Shown: in pieces, positions 1 to 13,189 of the stretch
Position numbering within the stretch: position 1 is the stretch's first letter
How the letters are laid out: every line of letters starts with the position of its first letter
Source of the DNA: Xestospongia bergquistia
Taxonomy: Eukaryota; Porifera; Demospongiae; Haplosclerida; Petrosiidae
Assembly: GCA_963965975.1 (NCBI GenBank)
Contig: OZ014412.1
Location: forward strand, 10,273,849-10,337,848
Reading direction: 5' to 3'
Length of the DNA: 64,000 bases
Translations under genes and position numbers: made by a program
The notes under the pieces: generated by a model
What the model saw: only the letters and a program-made list of their open reading frames with translations
The model's database searches: none
Told to the model about the DNA's origin: nothing

Positions 1-3000
1 ATATGCATGATTACATAATAAAAAGGTCAAAAGGTCAACACATATATAAATCCATTCATGAAACCCAGTTAATAGAAGTGATATATGTGCAAATGTCCAA
101 AACATTTACTGAATAGTTCTCCTCAAGTATTTTGTGGTATACATTAAGTAAACAATACTGACACTAAATTAAACTTTAAAATTGGCCATATTATCATTGC
201 CATACAAACAATAATATGTGTATATAACTCACTGTCAGCATAATGATCTGTCCTATCTAATATTACAACAAGACTAGCAAGATCAAATCCTGTATCTTTA
301 CTGACATCCCAACAATAGGCATAAGCAGTAAGACGTTCCATGACTTCTAACATCTGAGCTAAAAGTTCAGTATCACTCTTTTCGTGGTTTAGCACCTTAG
401 ATCAAACAAAACAATAATCAAATTATATACATGTACATGTCTGACTACTTTTTTATATATAGTTTGCATATTTTATACTGTCATTCCTAGTTTCTTTTAA
501 TAGGAACATTTTAGGATAATTAATTTAATAACCATTGTTTATATACTGAGTATGACTAACATTGGATACCAATACATGTGCTACTATAAATCCATAAATT
601 GAAATTAATAGTAGCTATAATAGTGTTTATAACTAATGTAGAAAATGATGAAATCAATTAATAAGAAATAATTTTCGCCAACAATTAATAACAGCTTAGT
701 TAACTGAGCTTAGAAAGTCTGAACACAGTGGCATTTCTACATAGGCAGTGTTACTAATGGTTTGACTGCTGTTACCTGTGGGTTCTTAACTTTCTTGCCA
801 ATGATAGATATCAGTTCACGAATGTTAGTAGCATCTTCCAAACTATCTACACTATATCTACTGACATTACTAGCTTTTAATGGATCAGTGTTGGTGAGGT
901 TTTCCCATAACTAAAGTAAGAATGAAAAGGATTTCTAATATAAAGTCCATGACTGTCTGTAACAGACTGTTTTAGTCTACGTTTGTAGACGAGAAACAGG
1001 AAATACATGAAACAAATTACATTATATTTGACACTTTTAGTAGAATAGTGACTTATTAAAGCAAAAATAATAAATTGATTTTGATACTAACTTATACAAT
1101 TGGAGCATTCTGATATTGGTTACTTAAAGTTTATAAACTAAATATTAATCTGTCTTTATTTCCCAGGGTAACATCATATGAGCTCGGCCATGTTTGTGAA
1201 CCTGCCTAGGACTGAAATAATAACTAATTTGGTAATGTATTTATTGCATATTTGTATGATGACATCTCTTTAATTGCTAAATAATAATTATTGTGACAAA
1301 AGCTTCTCAGAGTTAACATTACAGTTACAATCAGATTCTGGGGTGTGATAAAGTCAATTTGGGACTCCACTTATTTTTTGTTGCTCTATAGATGTTCTTG
1401 TGCTCATATTTCCAAAGTTGTTGATAGTAATTTTGTCATCATGTTCATGCATTTAATAATTATCATGACAGTACAAATTATAAAATAGACTGAACAAGTA
1501 AATCTTTCATTGAAATCATTCTGTTGCTAGCTCACTAGTTACTTGAATATCGTTGCTGTAGTCTAAAATAGTCAAACACCACAACAAACGGGATCTAAAC
1601 AATCTATTAACTCATGAAAGTCCATATTGTATCTACTTAACCACCTGGACTTATATAGAGATATGTACTACCTGCCAGCTAGTTCATAGATTGACTGAAC
1701 AAGCTAAGTCTTTCATTGATATGATTCTATTACTAGCTTAATAGTTAGCATTATGCTGTTGCTAGTTAGACACATCAGCCAATGGCATCCACACAATTTA
1801 TTAACCCATAAATGCTTATGTTTCATATCTGCATTAGACTACTTTGGGTTAATAAATTGTATAGGTGCCTGGATTTGGCTTCTAATTTATATATGATATT
1901 AGTTTGAAGTCTCCCAGTGTTATCTGATATGTATGCAGTTTTAATTCACATTGAATTGTCAGTAAAAACCTATAAGGATATCATATACTTGTAGTAAACA
2001 ATAATTATAGAACTATTTGACATGCAAAGTCAATAAAAACCAATTAGACATTAAAAATACACATAACCTAAAACATTAATAACTAACAATTAACATTGCA
2101 AAAAAACTGGAGTTATGATGATAAAATATTAAGTAGACGTATCGTATCTATAAAGAGTTTATACAATGCTTGAAATGGAAGGTACATGATCATATAACTT
2201 TAAAAGCATAGACAAAATCTAGCAAGGTTCAATGACTATCAGATATAAACATCACTGTAAGGTCATGATTTAAATATTAATGTCTGTAATAGGCATTGGC
2301 TGTTAACTATGCTGTTTTAATTTTATATTAATCAATTTTAATTGTTAGTGGGAAAATAAAAGCATGTCACATACATCTGTAGTCCACAACAATTATACAT
2401 GACCTGAAACATTTGACCATACCTTACTAACATGTTAGCAAGAAACTTACATAGCAGTGCCATAAGTCATCAATACATCTTCCATTTCTATCAATACTGG
2501 GCTCAATATAAACTGATTCCACAAGATCTAAATAGGCAGATTTTACATCTGATGGTACTTTAGAGTCTTTAATAACAATTAACGCTTCATCGAAGATAGG
2601 CCACTCAATTCCTCTATATATCTTGATTTTGTCAATCGAAGTTGTATTCATACCCTAAACACGAAATTAATAAAAGTAAGCCAAATCTAGTTAATAAAAT
2701 GCTTAGACTGTTACTAGCCCAAGCCTCACAATGGAGGAACTACCACTTGAAGGATCAAATAAACCACAGTAATTAGATCATCATATTAGGAAGCTTTAAG
2801 TATTTGACAATTATGAGTGTAATTAGCTACACTATAAACATAATTTAACATTTTCTTATATGGCCATTCTCAAGTTGTTTTTGTTTGATACTGCATCGAA
2901 TAGTTGCAAGGTCCTTCTCCTGTCATGCTATAGGCTCCTGCTAGTACTGACATAAAGAGATGATGAATGTACATTAATCTTTTTCTTTCAAATATTATTA

Positions 3001-6000
3001 ATTAGATATGTGTACCTTACAAACTCTGCTAAATAGTTTTAGTTGAGCAATAAAAAATGACCGTTTGTCATCATCCTGTTGTATAAAGAAACAGGTAGTC
3101 AGTCAGCTATATATATGAAGATTTTATACTTACAGATTGACAAATCAGTGATATTGGTTCTTGAACTTCTAGTGAAGGCCCTTCAAGTCCTTGGTCTTCT
3201 TGTGAAACAAAATAAACTTCATCACCTTTAATTTCAGTTGCATAAAATGATTTCTGTAAGTCAGTGAAATGATTGCTTATTTCAACATATTCATAATTAT
3301 GTAGTGAAAACAAACCTGTCTTCTCTCAATGATGGTTTGGAAAACTTGATCTGAAAAAATAATTTTAAAGTCAATATTAAAATTATTTATAAATATTGTA
3401 TTACTGAGAAGATGACTACTATTTTACCTTGTAGTTCTCTATTAGGCAAATCTGATGTAAAACAGAGGGCACTATATAATTCAAGAACAGCTGGATTCTA
3501 TATAGTAACAATAATGTAATTAATACTTTTCATGTATAGATGATTTACAAGTTTATCAGGAAGCAGTTCTTTGATCTTTAACATTACTGAATTAGCAATT
3601 TCACTATAAAAATAGAGAAAAAAATAAAATAAAAGATTACACACGACACAGTGAAAATTGATTGGTTGTTTTAACCAATAAAGTGACAATACTGACATAT
3701 ATGGCATTGTGTGAAGTCACTTCTGCTATAACATTCACTACAAGTAATGATTATATTGTATATCCTTGGTTATATGTGTGCAATACAAATTTTACAACTA
3801 AAAGATAGTTTATCATAGTGTAACTGTTACTACAAGCACTTTGAAATAGGCATGACTGATCGTGGTTTGTAAGCTTCTGCAACTCAACAAAAAGTCTGAA
3901 AAGCAACATAAACCTCTGCAATCTTAGAAAATATTAAACCTCTAGTCTTTTTAGTAACAACTACACAATTAAAATCCATGTAAATTTGTTAAAATGTCTT
4001 TAATAAATTGTGCTGAAAATGCGTAAATGTCATACCTGTCATGATAAACCAATGTACCAAGAACTTTCTCAACATGAATGTTGTCACCAAGCTACTATAG
4101 AGTAAAAACTGAACAAATAATATAGAAAATAACTTACCCTTCTAATTAACACTAACAAATAGTTTTCATTTGTTAAATACTTTCTTGATTTATCACTTGG
4201 CGTTCTAGCATAGTGTTCGAGAACTATACAGACCTTTCTTTGTATGTCTGAAGATCTGTGTATACAATTACATGATAAATCAATTACTGTTAGATCTAAG
4301 CTAATGTATGAACATTAAATAGCATATTCACCTTATATAGATAGTAATGTACTATAACACTTAGAGTAATGCAATTTTAAGGTATAGTTCACAAATGTGT
4401 TTAATCCAAATATGTCATGTTATTCTAAATTTAGATACAAACTCTATCTGAGTTATTTACATACATGTTGAATCAGAAATATATGATATGTACACTATAT
4501 AGCACTTATGTTAGGCAATATTTAAATTAAATAATAGTAGCAATATGTTTTATAATTAGTAACACAAAATTGGACCAACTTCAAACCTGACTTACACTGA
4601 TCTTTTTAAGATATTGACCAGTATATCTACAACCTAAACAAGAGATATCAATATTAATAGAGAATATAGTTAATGACATTAACATTATTAAAAATAGTGT
4701 AATATTAACAACTTACACAGTATATTCTTAATATTTTTGAACCAGTTGTGATGTCCTTGTCAATCCACCTTACTAATTCATCTAAGATTGTATTAAGCTC
4801 ATCAGATTTGTATGATGAGTCCCTCTGTATAGACTACAGTCATCAATATGATTATTATTAAATGTTAATCTAATATGTATACTCACCTTGTTATAATCTT
4901 GTAGTACATTAGATATACTAGCCACAAAGTACAGGTTATGCACATGATCTGGGGTTACCTAAAAATAGCATAGACAATAACATTAAACTAAAATCACATT
5001 GTAATATAGAATTGTGTGCATAAAGGGTTAATATATAATTATATTTACTTCTTCAATTCTGAAATCATCAGCATTTTTTTCTTTTAGAGAAAGCTATAGA
5101 AAAAATTATTTATACTAGTAACATGAACATAATATGGAATTGTAATTATTACTACTTTTTATTCAAACAACAATTGACCTGTGTGTCTATTTGTCTGATC
5201 TCTCCACCTCTCATTTACATGTAACTAAAAACCTTCTGTTTGTCTATCCATGCATAAAGATATGTTATAAAATTTTATGGAAATTTTTATATTACATTCT
5301 CACATTGAACAACTTTCCACCAATTTGTCGTTTTTTACTGAATACTTTTGGCAATATGCGACCACCTAAAGGAGTATAGAATATAATGTTAATACAATCA
5401 ATGCTATTTATTTAGAGTCCCTTATACTAGAAAAATGCTAACCATTTAGTGTAACAAGCCTAATCATGAGTGAATTAATAATTTTAATAATGTATTCATT
5501 TAAATAAAAATGCTGTTTCCTTTTAATAATATTAATTAAAAAAACAATCACTATTAGGCAACACAATATCTATACAAAGTAAGTGTTTAAAAGATGACTG
5601 AGGTAAGTAAACAATGACATAATACTACAATAGACATAAGTCAGAATAATATAATAATCAATCAGAATATAACTACAGGTATTATTGGCAGTTGAAACAT
5701 TTGACAGTTTGCCATAAAAATAAGCAAAATTAAAATTTGGCGATTTATTATTGTAATTAACAGTGGGTGGTACTGTGTGTACTATATAATGCCATGTGAA
5801 CTCTCGTGAAAGTAGATCGATGGATACTTATGAGATTAATAGTTGTGTGCGAGGTCACCATATAGAGACCTGTATTTGGTGAAGAGTTGAAATGTCAAAT
5901 TGAAGAAGGTAATGTAAAAGATCAATATGCAGTTGCTATACTGAGGGAAAATATTGTTGTTGGCCATATCCCTAGAAAAATAACTGCTGGTTGTTATCTC

Positions 6001-9000
6001 TTCGTTAAAAGAAATGTCAGCATAAGTTGTGTTATTAATTCCATCATAAGTAACGCCATTACGTAGCGGCTAGCAGATGGGAATCACGTGCAGGGAGGCA
6101 TGAAAACGGTTTTTGATTTGATGATTTTGTTGCATACCGTCAATACGCCAAATTAAATTTACTGCTAATAATACCCGTTATACGGTAGTCCGATAAGAAT
6201 TGTTGAAAGCTTTAACATGAAGTATTGGCTTCTGGAAATCTTAGAGAACTTTAATAATAAAAGTAGTGATGTTACTGAGCTCATAACTACTTCCTAAAGA
6301 TGCAATTTCATTAAATTAAATTAATTAAATATTATTCATGAGAAGAAATGGTGAACAGTAGGTTCTATTGAACTCAATCAAGTGTTTCTTAGTACATCTT
6401 TTTATTTTCTATTCTATAGAGAGCATAACCTTCAGAAAATGTCAACAAAATATTTTAATAATCTTAATAATAAAGACAGGATCTTTGGCTGAACATGTGG
6501 TTAAAGAGTATTGGATGGCTCCAATGTTAGTTCAATTACATGTATTTAAGTTACCTACTTGTACATATATACACACACATGCGTACAAATCGTAGTAACA
6601 TTGTTATAAAAGAAGTGTTTTTAAAGGCAATTCACACTTCAAAAAACTAAAGAACTGTAGAGATAGTAGTGCAACATTTGAAACAAGTGACACATACTAG
6701 AAATGAAAATATAAAATTCCTACATACTAGCCAGTATGTAAGTAACTATAGTAACCCTATATTTTGAAATTTAATGTACTTTCACATATAATTTTTACCT
6801 TGAATTGACAAGAAGAAGTCAGGCTTACTGTCACCATTGTCAGAATCAATGTCATTATTAAACCATTGCAATTTCATTAGACTCCCCTTCAAAACTTCAG
6901 AGTCACTACCCTATAATTAATAAATAGAATTAAACTACAACACATGTACTAATGTTAAATATACCTCATCTCTTGAAATCATGAGAAATGTAGAGCCACA
7001 AGACTTCTCTAATATTAGCTATGTATGTTGATAATGAAGTCCATTTGTCATAATAAATTACCTTATATTTTCTGTCCACCGTTGATGGTTCTTCTAGTGA
7101 TATAGATTGTTCTGATATCTGCACTTTCAAGTACCTTTGTGTAGGTACATGTTTTATGTAATACTTCTCTTTAAAGTAAATTGGACCACCTACAAATTAA
7201 TTAAATATAATAATACTTAAATTAATAATTTCTAGTTAACCATAAAAACACTCAGAGTCAACCTTTTCTAGTTGCCACCAACAATCTCCTGAGACAGGTG
7301 GAAGTCTTTTCATTCCATGAAAACTCCATTTCTTTCTCACAGTAACTATTATTAAAATAAAATGACATAATATTAATGTAAAAAAGTATTTTTACTAGCA
7401 TCAGCTGCACTTCCAGCTAAAAATCCATCTACTTCAATGTTTCGAAAGCGAATCACACTTCCTCCCTATATAGAGTTATTATTACATGTAAATACACTAG
7501 TCTTATGTATTATACTTACTCTAATTGCTTCACTTGATTTGAATGAACTTGTATCAGTGTATCTTTCAATGACAAAGGAAGAATTGGCAACTGCAATTTT
7601 TAAGTCATTTCTGAAAAAATATAGCATTTACTTGTTAAGACAGAAACTTAAGATTCAAAAAAATAATATAAATAAATAAATAAAACCAATCAATCAACAA
7701 ATTATATACGAAAAAAAAAGCAATCTTACCTTTGAGGGTCTGTACTCTTACAGCTAAGAAGATGACAGCCTTTCTTTTTCACTGACTCAAGAACAACTTC
7801 ATCACCGGAACTTACCTATAATAGTTGAATCAGCAATAAAGTCAATCAAAAAGAATCACATAATGCAGCTATTATGGTTATTATAGATTAGTATTGTAAA
7901 ATATGCAATAATCTTGCTTAAAGTCAGGAAAATTAAGCTAAGGTCAAAAGGTTATCTGAATTGTAATAGCATTGATATAACATTGCTTAAAAATTTATAA
8001 CATGTTAGCCAGCAATGAAATAACACTGCATTGTGGGCCATCATGTTTATAACTCATCTGAGTGTTTTAACCTATATATATTTTATCACTAAGTAACAAT
8101 ATAAAACAGCCACATGGAACTAAATTGTGTAGCCACTACCTGCTGATTTTAAGCTAATTAATGTATTTAATTACTTTATATAGTTGCATTGTCTAGGTAA
8201 TAAACAATTAACACATAAACTTCCTCTCTGCAAATGTGCTAATAACTTTTGAAATATGAACCAGGAAATGGTAATGATAATGATAATAATGTAAGTGTAC
8301 TTACTGTGTCTCCTCTCTTCTTTCCAATGGAAATCTCTCCTTTGGCTTGTCCCATTTGAGTAGGTAAAATTCTAAAGACACAGGCATCATCTTCTCTTCT
8401 AATGTCTTCCTTCATATCTTCTTTGACAAGAATCTATAGAGTATCAAATTGACATGTACATATAATTATAATATAATAAGTATGAATGTGTACATGTACA
8501 TGTCAATACATACCAGGTTATCACTGTTGTCATCTACTGACAGGTACATGTCTAAGGCAACATGACGAAGCTATAACAGCAAAGACAAACAATAAAATCA
8601 TATGATACCACTTAATGTATACAGTACCTTGATTTTTCGACCATATATAGCAGATGTAAAAATGTCATGCTTGCTACTACTGATGAGTGGTTCATTCTAC
8701 AACAAGAAAGCATGACTCCCTCCCTTCATCATTTTCTTACCTTTGGCAACATTAGTGGTGACGGAAGACTACAAGGAAAGCATTAAAATGATATACATTT
8801 GAATTGTGTTTATATATTTACTTGGTTATAAACGTATTCCATGGCTCAGAGATGATTTGAAAGGCAGCAACTAAATTGTACATTAAATATTATAAATAAA
8901 TTAAGCTTAAATAATTATGAACTTACAATGAACATTACGAAATATTTGGTCACCTGGTTCATCACTTTCAGGATGACATTCTCTAGGATCAGGATGAAGT

Positions 9001-11681
9001 CTCACCTTACCTTTAGAAAGACTACAGAAAGAGATATAAAATCATTATCATAAAGAATCAATATTACAGAGAATCATTGATGATGTATTTTATTCCAAGA
9101 AAAGATAAATATAATTCAGTAGATTATAATTCCATTTTTAGCACTGTATTTGTTGAGCTAACAAATAGCAAAATCTAGTTACCATATTATTGTGTTAATA
9201 TAGCATATTCTAAACATCAACATTGTTAACATTTACAAATTCAGTAATAATGTGTAATGTAGTCATTTGTTAGGTAAAAAACAACCAAATGAAGCCATAA
9301 TTCATCAATGCATACCACTTTGAATATAAATAAAACTTGATATATGGCTTACTTGGAAACAATAATGTATACTCTGTTGAATAAAATTCTAAAAGTACTT
9401 TTTGATTTGAGTATGTTAATTAGATAACAATGTTCCTGGTTTACAAGTAAAAAACAATCTAAGGTACATACATTGTACATTACAGATGTGCAGAAACACA
9501 TAATTACTACATACGTAGACTATAAAGTAAAAAGATATAGAGTAGGAGACTTATATAAACATTTGGTATGAATTTGTAATGTGTTGTGCCTTTATTGTTT
9601 GATTACATTGTCAAGATCCACTTTTACTTTTGATTAGCTTCATTTTTGAACAAAATTTGTTTATACATAAACTTTAAAGAGGAGAATATTATTGATATGT
9701 GTAGTATGTTATTTTTTATATATAAGTATATATATATTCTTTTGTTATTGTAGGTATAGATATTTTGTGAATGAACATTTTGAATATTATACTGTATATT
9801 AAGTGTTTTTTTAGAAACATGTTCTTGTACATTTAAATGTTCAGATAAGCAAGTAATATGAGTAGTAATGATGTACAACAGTGTTTGTAAAAATAACAGT
9901 TTCACTACACAGAAATCCATATAATTTGTTAAATAATAAAACTTATTAATGAATATTTATCATGTGCCTAACAAAACATTTACAATAACAATATTACAAT
10001 ATTAATAGAATTGACAGTTAATAAATTTTGCCATTTAGTATGCACTATAAATTTATAGAGCACAATATAGACATTTAAAATACATTGTTTTAACTGACAA
10101 TTGGTTGGCTGCATCTTATCAATCATGCATTGTGTGTATTACAAATTACTATAAAACTGCACAGCAATGTAATTAATTAAGGAAAATTAATGGCTTCTCT
10201 AGTACAAGCATATTGTAAATACCACAGAGACAGCCATTACACTAATAACACAGCAAACTTTCCATTAGTCTAAGGAATTAATTAGTCCCTTCAGCACAAA
10301 CAAACTAGGCTTACCACCCCATTGAATGCCTAGAATATGGAGTTATGTCTAGTTAGTAAGTGTTAAACAAGATTGATACTGGTTCCTCTACTCCACTTTG
10401 CCTATTCACATTATGCCTACTAAGCATAGAAATTACTGCTAAAGTTACTCTTTAATTTCACACCCCTCCTGAAGGACAAGACATGCCATCACAAGTAACT
10501 GGAAAGGATATGTACAAGGAATATCTTATACCAATCTTTAATGCAAAACTTTGTTATATATTTATTTATTACTTAACTTCAATAATTTAGTCTTAGGCAA
10601 AATGACACTAATTTATTAACTTAATAGGCAAAATAAGAGAAGCAAAGCTGTTAAACAGACCTTCATTGCTATGACAATAAACTATACAATTATCAATTAG
10701 TATAGTTTAGTAATGACTGTAGTTTGACACTTTGTAGCACCTCAACATGTATTATATAAACAACAATGAATTGGTTGAATCAACTAATCAATTTTTTACA
10801 GACTTTTATTCATTCATTGAATTTAACAATGTATTGTTACATGTACAAGTGTGTCATGTCTAGTCTTGTTAAAAAACAAAGGAGGGTCAGATTACAACAT
10901 AATACACAAGCAGAAAATTACAATTGTATAGTGTATAATTACAATTGTAATTGTAATAAAATTATAATTATACAGTGTATAATTATGATACCTAGATCCA
11001 GGATTGTTAGTATGCACTTTTATTAAGTGATAACATTAACAGACATCACTAAGATATAAAATTGTGATCCTATTAAATTGAAATATTATGACAATAATAT
11101 TAGGTGTCCATATTTGCAACAAGTTATTGTGTTACTTTTCTGTCATAGTGAGGTAATTTTTAACCTGGTCAATGTAGAGATTAGTTGGCACCATAAGCAA
11201 GATAATCTGCTATCATAAACATTATAGGAGCTAATTAATTTAATTAAATTCTATTTACACAACAAGGGTATTGTCTTGTCCCCAGATTTAATCTTTTTAC
11301 TGAGGGTGTCATTTACAAGACAACATTATATTGTATGAAGGAATGTTAATTAACCAATATCTTACTGCTCTATGGTCTCATTCCTAAACTGAAAGTCAGG
11401 GAATTGGGGAAGACACTAGGTTTCCATCTCCATAGTCTAATACATTTAATCATTATATCTTATATTAAGATAAGGATTTCCAAACACACATTAGAGATAA
11501 ACCTTACTGGGCATTCATATCAGTAGCTGGACTGTAGTTCACAACATTATATAGTTTATAACATTATTACTTAAAACATATGTTTGTCTTACCTAGTGGC
11601 AACTGACACTACGTAAGCTTTTGTCTCTGAACATTTTAAAAGCACAGTATCACCTTCTCGAATACAAGAGGGGTGCGCCAT
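1..11681 (-). CDS. IP3 receptor-like channel gene 1, 5' half (partial)
   Basis: This is a multi-exon gene read right to left, with its start codon at 11679-11681 and its 3' half beyond the left edge. Exon 1 (11593-11681) encodes MAHPSCIREGDTVLLKC and ends at a GTAAG donor. Exons then follow at roughly 9.02-8.94, 8.88-8.82, 8.76, 8.69-8.63, 8.57-8.51, 8.44-8.31, 7.82-7.73, 7.61-7.52, 7.47-7.40, 7.35-7.25, 7.19-7.07, 6.91-6.80, 5.37-5.30, 5.09-5.05, 4.95-4.68, 4.25-4.14, 4.09-4.02, 3.6-3.1, 2.65-2.45, 0.91-0.78 and 0.40-0.23 kb. Each has a close counterpart in gene 2. By family homology the product is an ER-membrane, IP3-gated calcium channel subunit. Only the cytosolic ligand-binding and solenoid parts lie here, so the channel cannot be checked. 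Intron 1 is about 2.6 kb, longer than in gene 2. Exon ends are by eye. Confidence 0.85.
1485..1850. repeat. Local duplication of about 205 bp in a gene 1 intron
   Basis: The stretch from 1485 (GACTGAACAAG, then CTTTCATTGA, then TGCTAGCT) recurs from 1691 with the same order and spacing. The following stretch with TTAACTCATGA is echoed by TTAACCCATAA. The two copies differ by scattered substitutions, so the duplication is not recent. It enlarges the intron between the exons at 0.9 and 2.45 kb to about 1.5 kb, against about 0.35 kb in gene 2. Confidence 0.6.
1784..1869. repeat. Inverted repeat, 25-nt arms
   Basis: The left arm 1784-1808 (GGCATCC then AATTTATTAACCCA) is matched in inverse orientation at 1845-1869 (TGGGTTAATAAATTGT then GGTGCC), with about three mismatches and a 36-nt loop. 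It could be a small fold-back element or a footprint of the surrounding duplication. No target duplication is evident. Confidence 0.6.
5300..9023 (-). other. Gene 1: N-terminal trefoil/MIR exons
   Basis: These exons encode the suppressor-like trefoil (GDQIFRNVH, AAFQIISEPWNTF, IKLRHVALDMYLSV, GDEVVLESV) and the second beta-trefoil (GGSVIRFRNIEVDGFLA, MKRLPPVSGDCWWQLEK, YIKHVPTQRYLKV). The alternation of a G-D/G-S-V-V-x-L/R turn with an R/K-H-x-x-x-x-x-Y-L turn is the MIR signature of IP3 and ryanodine receptors. A TVRKKW stretch sits where IP3 receptors carry the phosphate-contacting TTLR segment. By eye only the Thr and Arg are shared, so IP3 binding cannot be assumed. Confidence 0.75.
5770..6190 (+). 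pseudogene. HIRAN-like ORF fragment inserted in a gene 1 intron (antisense)
   Basis: The plus strand encodes a run around FGEELKCQIEEGN, KDQYAVAILRENIVVGHIPR and GCYLFVKRN. The order D-x-x-A-V-A-V/I then V-G-H-I-P-R resembles HIRAN-type DNA-end-binding domains, which often occur in transposon-encoded proteins. There is no start codon context and the frame stops near 6.07 kb, so this is a fragment. It is antisense to gene 1, inside an intron (5.37-6.80 kb) much longer than the gene 2 counterpart, and somewhat richer in CpG than its surroundings. The family call is by motif only. Confidence 0.45.
9024..11592 (-). other. Gene 1 intron 1, about 2.6 kb
   Basis: No exon, gene or transposon is recognisable here. 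The stretch is low-complexity AT-rich DNA. Short open frames on both strands (for example near 9.6-9.9 and 10.77-11.03 kb) have no domain signature and no counterpart in gene 2. A TTACAATTG-type repeat lies at about 10.9-10.98 kb. Confidence 0.5.
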
Positions 11682-11689
11682 CTCGATAG

Positions 11690-11770
11690 CTATTAGCCGA
11701 GAAGGTTATCCAAACATTTGACCCCTCGTTTTCTCGTGAGTAGTACCGCACGTGATCAACCACATTGTGA
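11690..11770 (-). promoter_or_regulatory. Probable 5' UTR/promoter edge of gene 1
   Basis: Immediately upstream of the start codon, about 40 nt still resemble the DNA upstream of the relic first exon at 55.44 kb (GCCATCTC, then GAAGGT on the plus strand). After that the similarity stops. A CACGTG E-box core lies within GCACGTGATC near 11.75 kb. No TATA box can be assigned, and transcription start is unknown. Confidence 0.3.
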
Positions 11771-11956
11771 ACAGCCATTGAGCCACTTAAGAGGCTGAAG
11801 GATGCTAAGGATCTGTTAAGAAGATAAAGACCTGTTGTAACCAAGGAAACAAAAGATAATGAAAAAGAGTCTTATGGCTTGGATTTGTATAAATTTGAGA
11901 GGATATTAACAACAACACTATTTATAAGTAAGAAAGAAATATTATACACTTTAAAA

Positions 11957-12244
11957 TCATTTTATTTCTTTGATGTTACAAAAATGACATATATAATTAG
12001 TTGGTATAGTAGTTAGTTGTGGTTGTGTACAATAGAGATGTAACCATACTGTGTATATGTCACATTGTATCCATTCAACAACATCAACAGTAGTTTTGTC
12101 ATCTTTCAAACAGCTACCACAGAATTTTATGTCAGCACTCTCAAGGTCTTTTTCAATTTTATTTATTTCTCTAACAGTAGGTCTCAGACAGAGTTGGAGT
12201 AGAACTGTACCTTCTCTTTTTTGTAAAAAAATGTTGATGTTCAC
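11957..12244 (-). pseudogene. PHD-like zinc finger, degenerate
   Basis: The frame contains FCGSCLKDDKT, EWIQCDIYTVWLHLYC and YICHFC. The order C-x2-C, W-x-x-C-D, W-x-H-x-x-C, C-x2-C is that of a PHD finger. The Cys expected after C-D-x is Tyr (CDIY), so one zinc site is broken. It lies 3' of the SWIM block on the same strand, as expected for a C-terminal module of the same transposon protein. Confidence 0.55.
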
Positions 12245-12544
12245 AGTTTTGTTTTGGTGACACCTTTTGTTTAACAGGTAGCTTTTTTCAGTGCTTTGTT
12301 GGTTTATAACAGTTATTACAGAGATAGCAGCTTGAACATGCCTGTTAGCAGTCTGTATAGCATCTATATTTTGACAGTTAGTAACTAGTGCTTCAAGTTT
12401 TTGAATTTTCTATGTTTGTTTTAGTTTGTGTCAAAGATGTGTCAGGTTTCTTGTTAGATAACAGGCTGGTAAAGTAGGAGTAAGTATCAGTTAGCAGAGT
12501 AGGATTTTTCTGAAATACTGTTTGTGTCCTTTTGCATATATTTC

Positions 12545-13177
12545 ATATGTACAAGTTGAACATGTTTATATACTGTTGCGTGTAAGATAGAATCTAAGCA
12601 AGTGCAAGTGTAGTTATGGGGACAAATTTCACATTCTGTAAATCAAAGCTTACATCCACAATTTTCTTGAGCTTTCTCAATGACATAATTTGTGTCCAGG
12701 AGATGATTGTGATTGTACTTTCCATTTTGTATTTTCAGTTTGTGTAGCAGAAGACAATTTTAACAAAAGAGCTCTCTTGTGGTTTTTGTTTACCTCACAT
12801 ATTCTATGTGATTTTTTTCCTATTTCTTGGTTACGAAAATGTTCAAATGCCTTATCTCTTGCTACTCTTAATAAAGTAACAAGTAAACTGTCAATTCTTC
12901 TATTTTGTTTGTGGTTTAAGTACAATATTTTTAGGACTCTATGAAATGATTCAAAGTACATGTTAGTGTTGATTGTTGTTTGAGTACGGTAACATGTTGC
13001 CCATTGTGGTAACCGTGAGCAGTAATTTGAAGTAAAGTAGGCAAAAAAACGAGCATGCTCTGTTTGTAAGTAAGTGAGAAAATTCTGCAATGTAACTCTA
13101 AATTTAGCTTCGTCTCTTTCACTGAGTAAAATATTTAGTTGATGGTATATTTTTATTTGATCTTCTTTGTCTCTCAC
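12545..13177 (-). pseudogene. MULE C-terminal region with SWIM finger
   Basis: The open frame 12677-13177 (FAYFTSNYCSRLPQWATCYR, NMYFESFHRVLKILYLN) is the helical tail that follows the MULE core: Y, W, N-x-x-x-E-S-F-H. It is joined by a frameshift to the core. Downstream NCGCKL, stop, ECEICPHNYTCTCLDS and YKHVQLVHM form a SWIM finger, C-x-C-x(n)-C-x-H. The third Cys is Tyr and a TGA interrupts the motif, so zinc binding is lost. Confidence 0.65.
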
Positions 13178-13189
13178 AGTTTGCTAATG

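Larger units (their letters stand above)
144..5095 (-). other. Gene 1: helical core and RIH-type solenoid exons
   Basis: The exon near 5.05-5.09 kb reads ADDFRIEEV and the following exons continue TPDHVHNLYFVASI. This matches the IP3R entry into the alpha domain (F-x-I-x-x-V, then L-x-F-A-x-S). LDELVRWIDKDI and RSSDIQRKVCIVLEHYA follow, similar to the helical IP3-core. Then come IDDLWHCY and, near 0.2-0.4 kb, LLAQMLEVMERLTAYAYCWD. All have near-identical counterparts in gene 2 (for example LLAQMLEVMERLAAYAYFWD at 36.0 kb). The segment between the two helical blocks is shorter than in vertebrate IP3Rs. Confidence 0.7.
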
